Assembly: GCA_949752735.1 (NCBI GenBank)
Contig: OX457039.1
Span: forward strand, 47,901,218-47,965,217
Origin: Lumbricus terrestris
Lineage: Eukaryota; Annelida; Clitellata; Crassiclitellata; Lumbricidae
Direction of reading: 5' to 3'
DNA length: 64,000 nucleotides
Shown: positions 48,631 through 59,505 of the stretch, in pieces
How positions within the stretch are numbered: position 1 is the stretch's first letter
Layout: each line of letters opens with the position of its first letter
Position numbers and translations under genes: made by a program
Notes under the pieces: model-generated
Told to the model about the DNA's origin: nothing
Seen by the model: the letters and a program-made list of their open reading frames with translations, nothing else
The model's database searches: none

Positions 48631-48969
48631 CAGCAGTTCCCAACCTGTGGCCCGCTGGTCAAAAGTGGCCCACCAGGCCTGAGAAAATGGCCCCTCATCT
48701 CTCAAAGAATTAACAAAAATATATGAAAAATGACAATTTGGACAGGATAGAACACATAATTATTTTCTATAGCAAATCGTTTTATTTTGACATCTATAAA
48801 TAACATCAAATATTCTATTTTGAATCCATTACAACAATTGTATATGCTCTTAGTTAATTAGATTTTAGCCTTGTGGCCCCCTAATGCCCTTCGACTAAGA
48901 AAAAGTGGCTCTCGTATCCTCCAACTTATAAAAAGTGGCCCTAAAGTCAAAAAAGGTTGGGAACCACTG
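48631..48969. mobile_element. hAT miniature element, CAGTGGTTCCCAACC-type ends
   Basis: 339 bp flanked by an exact 8-bp duplication ATATAGAA (48623-48630 and 48970-48977). The right end is the complement of CAGTGGTTCCCAACC, and the left end is the slightly diverged CAGCAGTTCCCAACC. Such ends are familiar from hAT elements of many animals. The interior repeats 'AAAAGTGGC' and 'GGCCC' several times and has no transposase. Confidence 0.9.
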
Positions 48970-49124
48970 ATATAGAATGACTTATTATTTTTATTGGACT
49001 TCCATTGTATTAATCAATAAGTGAAAGTTCACATTTGTAAAAAAAAGACCTCTTGAGCATGATACTTCTGCAGTAACAATTGATGCTTTTTGCCCATGAC
49101 CCTAACTAACTCTGACCTCAATTA

Positions 49125-49945
49125 GGGCCCCCAGAAATTTGCGCCCAAAAATTGAAAAAATTGCGCGCCAAAAACGATAAATTTGCGCGAATTTTACGCA
49201 AGTTAAAAAATCAAAATGTTCGTTATTTTTTTTCATTGAATCAGTGTACCAAAGTATCTAACAGTGTTTTTGTCATTTAGTGTAAAGCTTTGGCGTTCTA
49301 GGAATTAGACAATCAAGCCAAAATGCAGTTATAAAGTTCCTATAACCATAAGATTAATGTATTCAGACGATCGCAAATAATTTTAATTTTGCAAAATTTA
49401 CGCCCACCGAAATCTACGCTGATTACAAATGTAACTTCAAAATAGTATTATATATCCCTATACTATAATGAATCACCAAGTTACACAACGTGCTGAGTAC
49501 TAGCCTTCCGTCTTTGTGTGCACGCCTGACGCCTATAGATAAAATGCGTTCGTTCTGTCTTAAGCCGAGACAGCACGCGACGCTCCTGTGCGACCGCTTT
49601 GAGAAACTTCGTCTAACACATTTGACTCTAGTTCTATTGTGTGGCCGTGAAGTTATGGGATTTTTTATACTTTAAGTTTGTGCATTACTACTAAAAATGA
49701 TGATCTTTAACTAAAATTTCATCCCATTCGGCGGCCGCCATTTTGATTATCGCACATCGGTCGTCGTTGCTATGCTGAACTTTCGCGATTTTTAAGTCAA
49801 TCAAAGCTCAATTTAGATAAATTAGCAAGATTTTGTCAAAATTTGCGCTAAAATCGCGCAGATTGCCAATTTTTGCGCTCTTGCGCTAAACCTGAAAATT
49901 TGCGCAAAATTTGCGCTGCGCAAGATCGCGAATTTCTGGGGGCCC
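49125..49945. mobile_element. TIR element of unassigned class, GGGCCC ends
   Basis: 821 bp with inverted ends: GGGCCCCCAGAAATTTGCG on the left and the complement GCGAATTTCTGGGGGCCC on the right, differing by one base pair in this span. Both sides have TA (49123-49124 and 49946-49947), consistent with a 2-bp duplication. Many TTGCGC/GCGCAA motifs cluster within about 100 bp of each end, as in transposase-binding arrays. The middle (49480-49790) is richer in CpG and contains 'GGCGGCCGCCATTTTG'. No transposase frame is evident. Ends and target do not match hAT or Harbinger. Confidence 0.65.
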
Positions 49946-49947
49946 TA

Positions 49948-50560
49948 CTCAATGCTCTTAACTTGCCAGTGTGTGCAAGTAAAGCTCATGAATAAGGTTG
50001 TCAGCAGGACACCCAGGGCTGGGATATCCACCTAAAAGGTCATTCACCCATGGTGAACACAGCATGGGACATTCTTCCCTTTATAAGCATTATTGTGAAG
50101 GGAGAGCCACCCACCTCCTGAGATGCCAGTGTTGCCCATGAAACAGCTGCTGTCTTCTCTGTATACAGAGCAGCTGAGTTCAGACTGAAGTCAACACCCC
50201 CCAACTCCAGCAGTTGCTGACTTGGCTAGCATAGCATGGGAGTGGTGGGGGAACAACTACCCTGGCAGTATCTTGGGTGTGGTGTTAATTTGTGGCTGTG
50301 GAAAATTCATCTGCTGGAAACCGCCCTGCTTGGATTAATTCTACAGGCAAAAATGTATCTAGAATTATTTCCACGATTTTGCCTTTGCTAACGAGTACAC
50401 TTAGTATTGTTCTCACCTGATATTTGCATATCCTGATAGATGTGCCATTATAATAGTAATTTTAACCAATGACTACGTGATGGTAGCCTAATCAGTTACC
50501 AGTTCATAGTAATTTAATGAGTACTAGAACCACATTTGACTTAATTTTACACATATAGTA
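49948..50560. other. non-coding, nothing recognised
   Basis: Unique AT-rich sequence between two mobile elements. No exon or repeat family was seen. Confidence 0.4.
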
Positions 50561-50565
50561 GTGAC

Positions 50566-51664
50566 TAGCTTTTATACCCGGCTTCGCCCGGGTTCCGTCA
50601 ATTTTTCCCCCCAAATTTCCCCAACCCCATCCCCACCCCCTCCACAACACGCCACCACTAACTCCGACCTCCACCGGTACGCCACCCGTGAAATTTTGGT
50701 TTTCGGGAAAAAATTCCCCCAAATTTCCCCCGCCTCCCTCCCCACCCCCTCCACAACACACCACCACTAACTCCGAGCTCCACCGGTACGTCACCCGTGA
50801 AATTTTGTTTTTCGGTGAAAAAATTTCCCCCCAAAATTCCCTCCCCAAAATTCCCCCTCTCCCCACACCCTCCACAACACGCCACCACTAACTCCGACCT
50901 CCACCGGTACGTCACTCGTGAAAATTTGGTTTTTCGGGAAAACATTCCCCCAAATTTCCTCCCACCCCCTCCACAACACGTCACCACTAACTCCGACTTG
51001 CACCGGTACGCCACCCGTGAAATTTTGGTTATCGGTGAAAAAAATTTCCCAAAATTCTTCCCCCCTAAAATTCCCTCTCTTCCCACCCCCTCCACAACAC
51101 GCCACCATTAAATCTGACCTCCACTGGTACGCCACCCGTGAAATTTTAGTTTTCGGAAAAAATTTCTCCCCAAATTTTCTCCACCCACCCCCTCTCCCAC
51201 CCCTCCCCAACACGCCACCACTAACTCCGACCTCCACCGATGCGCCACCAGTGAAATTTTGGTTTTCGGAAGAAAAAAAATTCCCCCAAAATTTCTTCCC
51301 CCCACCCCACTTTCCACCCCCCATCTACCACCACTCCCACCCCCACCCTCACTCCCCCTCCCCACAACGCGCCACCACTAACTCCGACCTCCACCGGTGC
51401 GCCACCCGTGAAATTTTGGTTTTCGGGGAGGAAAATTTCCCCCAAAATTTCTCCCCTCACCACCCCCCTTTCCACCCCCCCCACCTACCACCACTCCCCC
51501 CCCCACCCTCACTCCCCCCTTCCCACAATGCGCCACCACTAACTCTGACCTCCACCGGTGTGCCACCGGTGAAATTTTGGCTTTCTGGGACGAAGAGTCA
51601 AAAGCGAACAAACAAACAAACAAACATATGGAAAGTGTTTCAGAATTATAATATAGATTACTAG
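50566..51664 (+). mobile_element. mobile-element-like block carrying a pyrimidine-rich minisatellite
   Basis: Begins 'GACTAGCTTTTATACCCGG' with the self-complementary CCCGGCTTCGCCCGGG, and ends with (ACAA)n followed by 'CAGAATTATAATATAGATTA' and CTAG. Many invertebrate dispersed elements start with such a CTAGC...CCCGGCTTCGCCCGG motif and end with an ACAA repeat and a TATAATAT segment. The class is not assigned. The interior consists of about eight imperfect copies of a unit with 'CGCCACCACTAACTCCGACC', 'TCCACCGGT' and 'CACCCGTGAAATTTTGG', spaced about 97-160 bp, separated by C-rich runs. Long open frames on both strands are produced by this repeat and are not genes. Confidence 0.6.
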
Positions 51665-52645
51665 ATGACTTAGGTGCATGCAGGGCTTAGTAGCATGCAA
51701 ATATTTAATAGTTTAAAGTTTTTATACTATAATGGATATATAATACGATATGACATCTTCATTTATTATTTCAGACTGACATGAATACAGTATGATTTAT
51801 ATAAAACTGAGTCAACCTAAGTTTGGAGGGTAGTTGGAAGCGATCTTGCATCCATGCTGATCTGATTTTCTCGCCAGAGTCTTCCCGTTACCCTAGTTGT
51901 GTACCCACGCATTCAGAATGGCCTGAACCTGCTCAGAGTGAACTAGGGTATTTTGTCATAATTTGACCAAAGAAATCTTGACATCCCTTCTCATGACTTT
52001 AACTGCCCACTGCTAAAGCTTAGAGTAAAGTGATAAGTGTGTGTGTGTGCGTGTGTGTGTGTAGCTTGTAGTCTGTTCTAATCCAGTTCAGAGCAGATAT
52101 TACTATTGTCCAGAGGAGGAGGAGGAGAAGGCCAAACGACTTATATCAATGGACAGCAAATAATCGATGATGATTATCAATGTCTGTTCCATTAGACATG
52201 AATGAATGATGAATGAGTTTCAAGGTGAGGTTGATGATGAGAGACAATGAGGTGTGCGGCATTAGACAACCTAGTCTTCATCTTCCTAATCTATTTCCAA
52301 CATGGATTTCAGCGTGACTTATCTTTACCGTTGGCTGTCTTTCATTTCTCACACAGAAAATGTCCGGTCATCTTGCAAGGAGCTGTTTTTATCCCAATCT
52401 ATTAGCTTTTCTAGCAAAAGAGCTTTGGACTAACTTGCGGCTTTGCTGAAAACCTGCGCATGATTGGATGAGCATGATGGCATGTTGTCCAGTTTTTCAG
52501 TGAATCTCAACAAGGAAGAGAACAATTTTAATTAATTTGTTGAAGCCAAAGAGTGATTTCATTGCTGTCATCATCAGTTCCTCAGGGTGTGATTAAATTA
52601 CCTCTGTTGCCCCTGGTTCCCGATGATGTTCAGTGCTCCTCTCAA
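51665..52645. other. non-coding, nothing recognised beyond short (GT)n
   Basis: Contains a (GT)n stretch at about 52037-52063 and a short GAG-rich run near 52115-52130. No gene signal was seen. Confidence 0.4.
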
Positions 52646-52866
52646 TTTTAGTCCATTTGTTGTTTTAGTCCATGTGTTGTTTTAGTCCATGTGTTGTTTT
52701 AGTCCATGTGTTGTTTTAGTCCATGTGTTGCTTTAGTCCATGTGTTGCTTTAGTCCATGTGTTGTTTTAGTCCATGTGTTGCTTTAGTCCATGTGTTGTT
52801 TTAGTCCATGTGTTGTTTTAGTCCATTTGTTGTTTTAGTCCATGTGTTGTTTCAGTCCATATGTTT
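52646..52866. repeat. 17-bp minisatellite, about 13 copies
   Basis: The unit is TTTTAGTCCATGTGTTG with T/C and G/T variants. There are no spacers between copies. Confidence 0.95.
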
Positions 52867-55800
52867 TTGTATCCTCATTTCTGTTGTCCTTCAAACTCAA
52901 TTTTGCCTTTCCTGCTCTTTCCTTTGAATACTGCTTGCAGTGTATTGAAAGAAATGTTGTCAGTTGGCATTCTGTCTATATGACCAAACCGTTGGAGTCT
53001 TTGTCAAGTGACTTCATTTGGCAGAGTTGTTTGGATACCAAATGACTGTCTTATGTTTCAACAGTGATTTATTATGTGAAACTATATTCACCTGCTGTAA
53101 CAATCCTATAAAGGCATTTTAAATGACCCGTCCTTAATTTCAAACAAGTAAAATTGACCAACTTTATCAATTAAGCTTTCCTGCATTGTCAATTGCTCAT
53201 CACCTGCATCTGTAAGCAGTGCTAATTTTTTAAGTGTTTGAGATGCTGGTGGTTCCTAGGTAAAGAGAGATAATTTATCAGTGTTCTTCCCTTATCAGGT
53301 TTCGATGATTCCATTTGTTAAGGTTGCATGCAAAGACGGTTGCTGGTTTACTGGTTGCCCCACGGCCATTGCACAGAGAGATGATAAATGGATGCGGAGT
53401 TGAACTCCTGCTGGCCTGTCAAAATGCCAGTTAACTATGACAATTGCACCATTCTATTCTACCCTTTGTTGCAGATTGTCTTTGCATCACCCTCTGAGTT
53501 GAGTTCTCCCGTTGTCTACCTTCTGTTGTTGTCTACGTTGCTGGACAAAAGATGTCCATTTGGAAATCTCAGCTGGGTTTGGTCTTACTTGCCTGTGCTC
53601 TTTTCAATGTCTGATGTAGATTTTTGTTTTCGGTGGACCCACACAATATGACATTGTGGTCTGTGAGAAATGACATGTCAGGAGAAATTATCTGCACTGT
53701 GGTGCTATTGACGAGTAAACGACCATTGGTACTGACAAGATTATCAGATTTGATGGTGATGAACTTATCGGATTCCCCACTGACTGCATGAACTCCTGCA
53801 GTGAATTATATTTTGTCTCTGATGCAAATGCATATGAGTTTTGAAGCTACAGTTGTTTGCAATTCCACAGCATCATAACTTGGCAGCTTTTCTGTATAAC
53901 ACCGTATTCCTAACCTATCAAATGAGATACAAGATATATATATATATGTAGGCATGCTCTGTGTTTAGAAGTTCTGCAGCGGAGGTTGTGGTGGAAGTCG
54001 TTTCAAGTGTAGCCAGTAGACACATTTCAGCAGTTGTGCAGCTGGTAAATGCATTTGTCGTTTTGCCACAAACTATATTGCGCAGATTTGTTTGGAAGCA
54101 ACAGAAAAATTGAGAAAAGCAGTACGCAAAAGAACATTTTAATCTTCAATTGCCACTGATTGTGTTCCTGTATGTACAGATGGTAGATACTTCTGTGCTT
54201 TGCACCATTTTTCTGGTGTGTGCAAGCTAGGTTTATCAATCTCCGGCTTTGACATGTCATGCCAACATTGCAGTTTCTTTGAAGATTGCTTTAGTTTCTT
54301 CTCCTCTGAAGTCAATTAATCCTAATCATAATGCCAATCTTTTGAAAGTGCTACGCAAAAGCTAAGCACACGGCATCAGCTTATTCGCAAGCTCTGTGCC
54401 ACTTCACTCAGGTTATCTGTATATAACAAGTGAAGAAGGAACAAAACCAGTGAACACAGGGATAGAGTGGCTGTTGAGGTGGAATTGATCCAGCAGGTAA
54501 GTAAATAAGTAAGTAGGAAGTAAGAACATTCTTTATTGTACCACCAGCAAATGCACAGTAGTTTACAGAAGAAATAAGAAACATTTACAAACCATAAAAA
54601 TACCTCATAAAGATTTTGACCCATGACTTTTGCCAACTGGCAGTGTTATGTGCCCTTTTCATTAAATATAAATGACACAAAAGAAGTACAGTAACATATC
54701 ACTTAGTCTTAGGTAATATTATTACATTTACTGTATGAAGTAAATGCTACAATTTTCAGTAGTCCTTACAATTTAAAATTAACATGAATTCACTAAGACA
54801 GCATACATTCTTAACTCTGAAAGTTAAGTCAAACGAAGTCAGATGAGGCACTAGATATAAGTTTCTTGGGATATTAATTAATGCATTTTTTCATTGTTCT
54901 ACTGCACTTGGATGTGAGAAATTGGTGTACCTGGTACTTATACTGCAGTGCAGGATTGCATACGAGAGCAGTATGGCAACATACTGTTGCTGTTTGGCAA
55001 CATACTGTTGCCTGCTGATTCAGCTAATTACTTTTAGCTAAACAGCTGCACCCAGTCACGGGAACTACAGGTTTCTGAGATTTGCTGAAAGGCGAGCTGT
55101 GAAAAGGCATAATGTGAAGAGGCATACTATGAAAAGGCATACTGTGAGAGAAATTGTAGCAGTGTTCATTTGTCAGTTAATAATCTCTAAGTTTGCTTGA
55201 GCAAATACTGAAGGGTCTTAAATTTGAACCTGAAAAGCAGCCTCTTCGAAAGTTGACAAAAAGACTAGTTTTTGTCAAATGAAAGAGTGGCCTCTGCCGA
55301 TTTGCCAGTCTGCCTAGAGTGTGGAACAAACTAAGATTTGTTGCTGGTGATATTAAAGAATTCTACTCCATTAGCGCCTTCACTTGAAGTAAACTGTGTA
55401 ATATTTGACTATATCTGACTTTAATTCAAGTGAACAATGAGACATGAATTGGATGTTGTGTGCAGAGTAGATTCAATAATAAATCATGCATGACCTTGCC
55501 AGATGTTCATCATCATCCATGCGGAGCCTTGTGGATGGATGGCAAAGAAGAATAGGAAGAAGATTCCAGTGTAATCTAGCTGTTTGTATTCTTATGGACC
55601 AATTATTATTGTTTAATTGATCAATTAAGTGTTTAGTTGCCTGTCATGCTATCCTTCTGCAGTGCAGTTTGATCAGATTTCTAAAGTATTTTTTTTCTAA
55701 ATGTCACCTGATGTGTTGGAAAGCATCAGCATTCATGGATTATCAGTTCTGATTGCTTGAGGTATCCTCAGATTCCCTCCTCCCATCTGCATTTGCTCAT

Positions 55801-56055
55801 GCTATTTGTTCATCCTTCAACGGCTTAATTTAATAGGAAACCGGATGGATGACTTGTAAAACTACTGACCCATCTTGACATTGAATTTTGTTGAATTTTA
55901 AACTTTTTTATGGGTTTTTATTAATCGTATGTAGGTGCACATATGCTTCAAGTCACTTATCAACAGAGATTGCATTACTTAATGCTCTCTGAATGAGGGA
56001 GGGGCAAGGCAGCAGCACTTGTTTTGCTTACTTACTAGCCACTTTGATGCTGCTG

Positions 56056-56057
<2 letters not shown>
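52867..56057. other. non-coding, possible LINE relic near 55.3 kb
   Basis: Mostly unique AT-rich sequence. At about 55295-55389 a frame reads 'SLPRVWNKLRFVAGDIK' then 'EFYSISAFT' and stop. This resembles the C-terminal (LP..WN.L....IK....S...F) pattern of non-LTR ORF2 proteins, but it is too short to be sure. A duplicated GGCAACATACTGTTG lies at about 54976-55010. Confidence 0.35.

Positions 56058-56091
<34 letters not shown>
56058..56091. repeat. (CAT)n microsatellite
   Basis: About eleven CAT units just upstream of the LINE fragment. Confidence 0.85.
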
Positions 56092-56092
<1 letters not shown>

Positions 56093-56125
56093 TGCTGATT
56101 TGGCATCTCTGATCCGCTGTTCTAA

Positions 56126-56925
56126 GTTGGTTATTTACTCATCTTAGTCCACTTAATTGATTTTGTTCTCCTCTCTGAACTATTTCCTCACTATACCTTT
56201 TCCTCAACTGTTCGTGATCTGGGTGTTACTCTAGATAGTTCCCTTTCATTTAAAGACCATATATCTAATCTTACACGATCCTCATATTTTCATTTAAGGC
56301 GTCTAAGGGCAGTTCGGCGTTCTGTTTCGCTTTCTGTTTTTACCACTTTGGTCCATGCTTTCATTTGCTCCAGAATTGACTACTGTAATTCTCTTCTAAT
56401 TGGTCTTCCCAAGGTTCGACTCTCACCTTTGCAGTCGGTCCTTAATGCGGCCGCCAGATTAATTGCACGCCTTCCACGCTACTCTCATATCTCTACTTTT
56501 ATGTTTGAGCAGCTCCATTGGCTTCCTTTAACTGCGCGCATTAAGTTCAAAATTCTCATTTTGGTCTCTAAAGCACAACGGGGTCTTGCTCCAAAATATC
56601 TAACCAATGGAATTCGCAGGCCAGTTTCAGCCTCCTCACATCGTCCACTCCGCTCTTTAAACAGATTTGAACTTCTAGTACCTCCTACTAGAACGGCTAT
56701 GGCTCAGTCCCGTTCCTTTACATCAATTGGCCCCTCTCTTTGGAATATGCTCTCTCCTTCTATTCGATCTCAACTTCTGACAGGTAATCCCTCCTCCTCA
56801 TTTTCTTTTCTTAAAACCTATTTTTTCTCTCGTGGCCTTGCGCACTGGGAGCGCCTCTGAACGGTTCACCCTAGTAGAGGCGCTTTATAAATGTTTTTAT
56901 ACAATACAATACAATACTTATCAGT
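56126..56925 (+). pseudogene. LINE ORF2 C-terminal fragment with 3' tail
   Basis: An open frame from 56126 to the TGA at 56858-56860 (the usable similarity starts near 56192) lacks an initiator and the upstream part. It reads 'FSSTVRDLGVTLDSSLSFK', 'SRIDYCNSLLIGLP', 'NAAARLIARLPR', 'LHWLPLTARIKFKI', and ends 'YFFSRGLAHWERL'. These are the classic post-YADD and C-terminal motifs of CR1/L2-type non-LTR retrotransposons (DYCNSLL, HWLP...RI.FKI). The 3' UTR is only about 65 bp, contains 'GTAGAGGCGCTTTATAAATG' and ends in (ACAAT)n to about 56925. The catalytic RT part is missing (5' truncation), so the copy is dead. Its open frame is intact over 240 codons, suggesting fairly recent insertion. Confidence 0.85.
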
Positions 56926-57337
56926 CAGTGTATTTACATGGTAATTATCCATCTAGTGATGTGTTGCTATGTGGTATTCTTTCCATAGCTAATCCTCTTT
57001 GTTAGGCTATATAATCTAACCCTTAGAAGGATAGGAGGACTGTTTAGTTATCAATTACTGGCATCTATATAATTTCTGTGTTGATGATACCCACATCTAC
57101 AATTCGTTGTGGTAGAAATTAATTAATTGCAATTACAACTGTGCATATTGTGTCTTAATATAAGTGACTGAGTTCAACTGACAACCTGAACCAAATTAAT
57201 GTTTAAGTTGAACCTAAATTGTTCGTAATTTCAACACTGCAGTTTGGCCATTTATCTCTCGGATAATTAATCACTTCAGGATGCAGTACTTGTTTAGAAA
57301 GCCTGCCTTGCATGTAGCTTACCACTGTAGTCAATAT

Positions 57338-57338
57338 G

Positions 57339-57385
<47 letters not shown>

Positions 57386-57387
57386 TG
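57338..57387. repeat. (AT)n microsatellite, one interruption
   Basis: About 50 bases of AT with a single G interruption. Confidence 0.9.
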
Positions 57388-57872
57388 AGAATAATTATTA
57401 CTGTAACCATAAAAATGAAATGCTCTGTAATGCTGCATGGCAGAAAAATGCTGACCACATCTCTTTATTTCAAGAATAATTATTTAGATTGCTAAAACCA
57501 CTTTAGCTATAGTTATCTATTCGATAACTATGGCCACAAGAAACTGCGTTTCCTGCGTTTTGGAAATGTCTAACGTCAGAAGAATCGACTCTTCCGATAG
57601 CTCTTTGTCTTATCCTCATTATCTTCGTTTGACATGTCGTCCCGCTTCCGCAAATCATCTTACCTTCTGTTTGGCTATGTGATCCTTCTTCTTTATTAGG
57701 AATAATATTGCTTTGACATGCCATATATATGGCTTCAACAAGAGATCTTCTGTCTGTTTTGTCATGTGCTCATTCAGGCCAGCTTCGCTCTGTCACGCCA
57801 CTTTGTTTTCTGCGGTTGTTTTTTGATGATAGAACCCGATTCCAGCTCTTGTTCGTCGTTGATTCGTTTGGT

Positions 57873-57934
57873 TTAACCCTTTGCCGACTGAGGGTATAGG
57901 ATTTCCCCGCACCATTTCGTCAATAAAGGGTTAA
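57873..57934. mobile_element. possible piggyBac-like miniature element (TTAA flanks)
   Basis: 54 bp between two TTAA sites. It begins CCCTTTGCCG and ends AAAGGG, giving short inverted ends CCCTTT/AAAGGG. TTAA duplication with CCC-starting ends is the hallmark of piggyBac elements. The inverted repeats are only 6 bp long, so chance remains possible. Confidence 0.4.
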
Positions 57935-58875
57935 GAGGAAAGAGAAACGCTATTTAGATGGCTCAGTGTTGTTGTTGGTCTTTAGGATTTGGTTATTCTC
58001 TTCAACTGGATGAACTGTTCTATGTAAAGACAGCGGTCCTCTGATTCACCTTGGTGTTGTTGATGTCTGCTGCTGCTGCTGATGATGATGATAAAACACC
58101 TAGAGCTGTCACTTTGAGTAGAGACCAAAGATCTTACTTACTATGGATTGATGCTACTTTGAAATTTATGGGGGAAAATCAGCTTTTTACCAGGCACGTG
58201 TATTGCATTGGGTACTCCCTGGAGATCCCTGTGTAGTGTGTCTAGGTGTTTCTCTGCGTGTTTAAGTTGTATGCCTAGACACCTACCTTCTAAGTCAGAG
58301 TCAGCTGTTCGTGCATTGTGTGATTGGATTGTTGGCGGATGTGCAAGTCTAGTGTTCTAGTGTCTGGTTCTGGATTGTGAGTCATATCCAACCCTGGGCA
58401 AGACTGGGGGTCTAAAGGGAGGGGATGTCTCTGGATTTAATCACCGAGCGTCATGGTATAGAAAGAGGCCACACCAACTCTTTATTAACTTTCAAAATAG
58501 TGAAACAGGTTTTTTTACCTCTTCATTTTATATTTTAGTCCTGACTATTATGTTAGCCCCGAGGAAAATTACATTTGGCGTTTTATTACAGAACGCTGGT
58601 AATATTGTTGCCATTACTTTTTACAATAATTATTTTTGCAAGTGCTACAGACCGTTTTTAAAAATTTTATTTGCTTAGTGCTCGTAAATTTGCGATATAG
58701 ACCTATTAACAGAACTTTGATGAAGCAACTATGACATCTCTGTAACATTGTTCAGTGAAGGCGAAATCTTTATTGTCAGAAGGTCTTGAATCAGTTGAAT
58801 GTTTAAGACTCACTTACTGTCTACTGTGTATGCCTCGTAGTGATTATAACATCAACACAGCAATGGACACAGATA
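57935..58875. other. non-coding, nothing recognised
   Basis: AT-rich DNA with short TGC/GAT repeats near 58070-58092. No exon or element was identified. Confidence 0.4.
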
Positions 58876-59017
58876 GTAACATGTTGGTTGTAACATGATG
58901 TTACTAACATGTTAATAGTAGCATGTTGGTTGTAACATGTTGTTGGTAACATATTGATAGTAGCATGTTGGTTGTAACATGTTGTTAGTAACATATTGAT
59001 AGTAACATGTTGGTTGT
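58876..59017. repeat. minisatellite based on TAACATGTTGGT
   Basis: About three higher-order units of roughly 48 bp built from 'AGTAACATGTTGGTTGTAAC' and related segments. It abuts the next array. Confidence 0.8.
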
Positions 59018-59021
59018 ACGT

Positions 59022-59226
59022 CGTATCTTCTTTATGCGCTGTGTATCGTATCTTTTTATGCACTGTGTATCGTATATTCTTTATGCGCTGTGTATCATAT
59101 CTTCTTCATGCGCTGTGTATCGTATCTTCTTTATGCGCTGTGTACCGTATCTTCTTTATAAATGCGCTGTGTATCATATCTTCTTTATGCGCTGTGTATC
59201 GTATCTTTTTTATGCGCTTATATCGT
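59022..59226. repeat. 25-bp minisatellite, about eight copies
   Basis: The unit is 'CGTATCTTCTTTATGCGC' plus TGTGTAT, with small indels. Because 25 is not a multiple of three, all three frames yield similar repeated peptides, which are artefacts. Confidence 0.9.
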
Positions 59227-59473
59227 TATGCCGATTTTTGTGCTGTGTCGTAGGATTTATAATACGGAAGTTCTTTAAAAACCAGTGGCGTGGAGGATCT
59301 TGCACGGTGCTGTAAAACAGAACAAATATTTGGGTTGAATGTCGCACCCCTCTTAGTTTCTACCACATGAATGGCAATGTGGCTTTCCTTATCTGCTTGC
59401 TTATTATGACATGCTCTTGTCTTGTCTTGCCTATCTCGTCTGAATCATTTATTTGTGTGTGTGTGTGTGTTTG

Positions 59474-59505
<32 letters not shown>

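Noticed and set aside
48444..48713. Poly-Tyr and poly-Asn open frames
   Set aside because: They come from the (ATT)n microsatellite and run into the hAT element.
50504..51664. Several long open frames on both strands
   Set aside because: All are produced by the minisatellite in the 50.6-51.7 kb element. Similar peptides appear in several frames and on both strands.
52646..52866. CRISPR-like array
   Set aside because: The 17-bp units are directly adjacent with no unique spacers, and the DNA is animal. It is a minisatellite.
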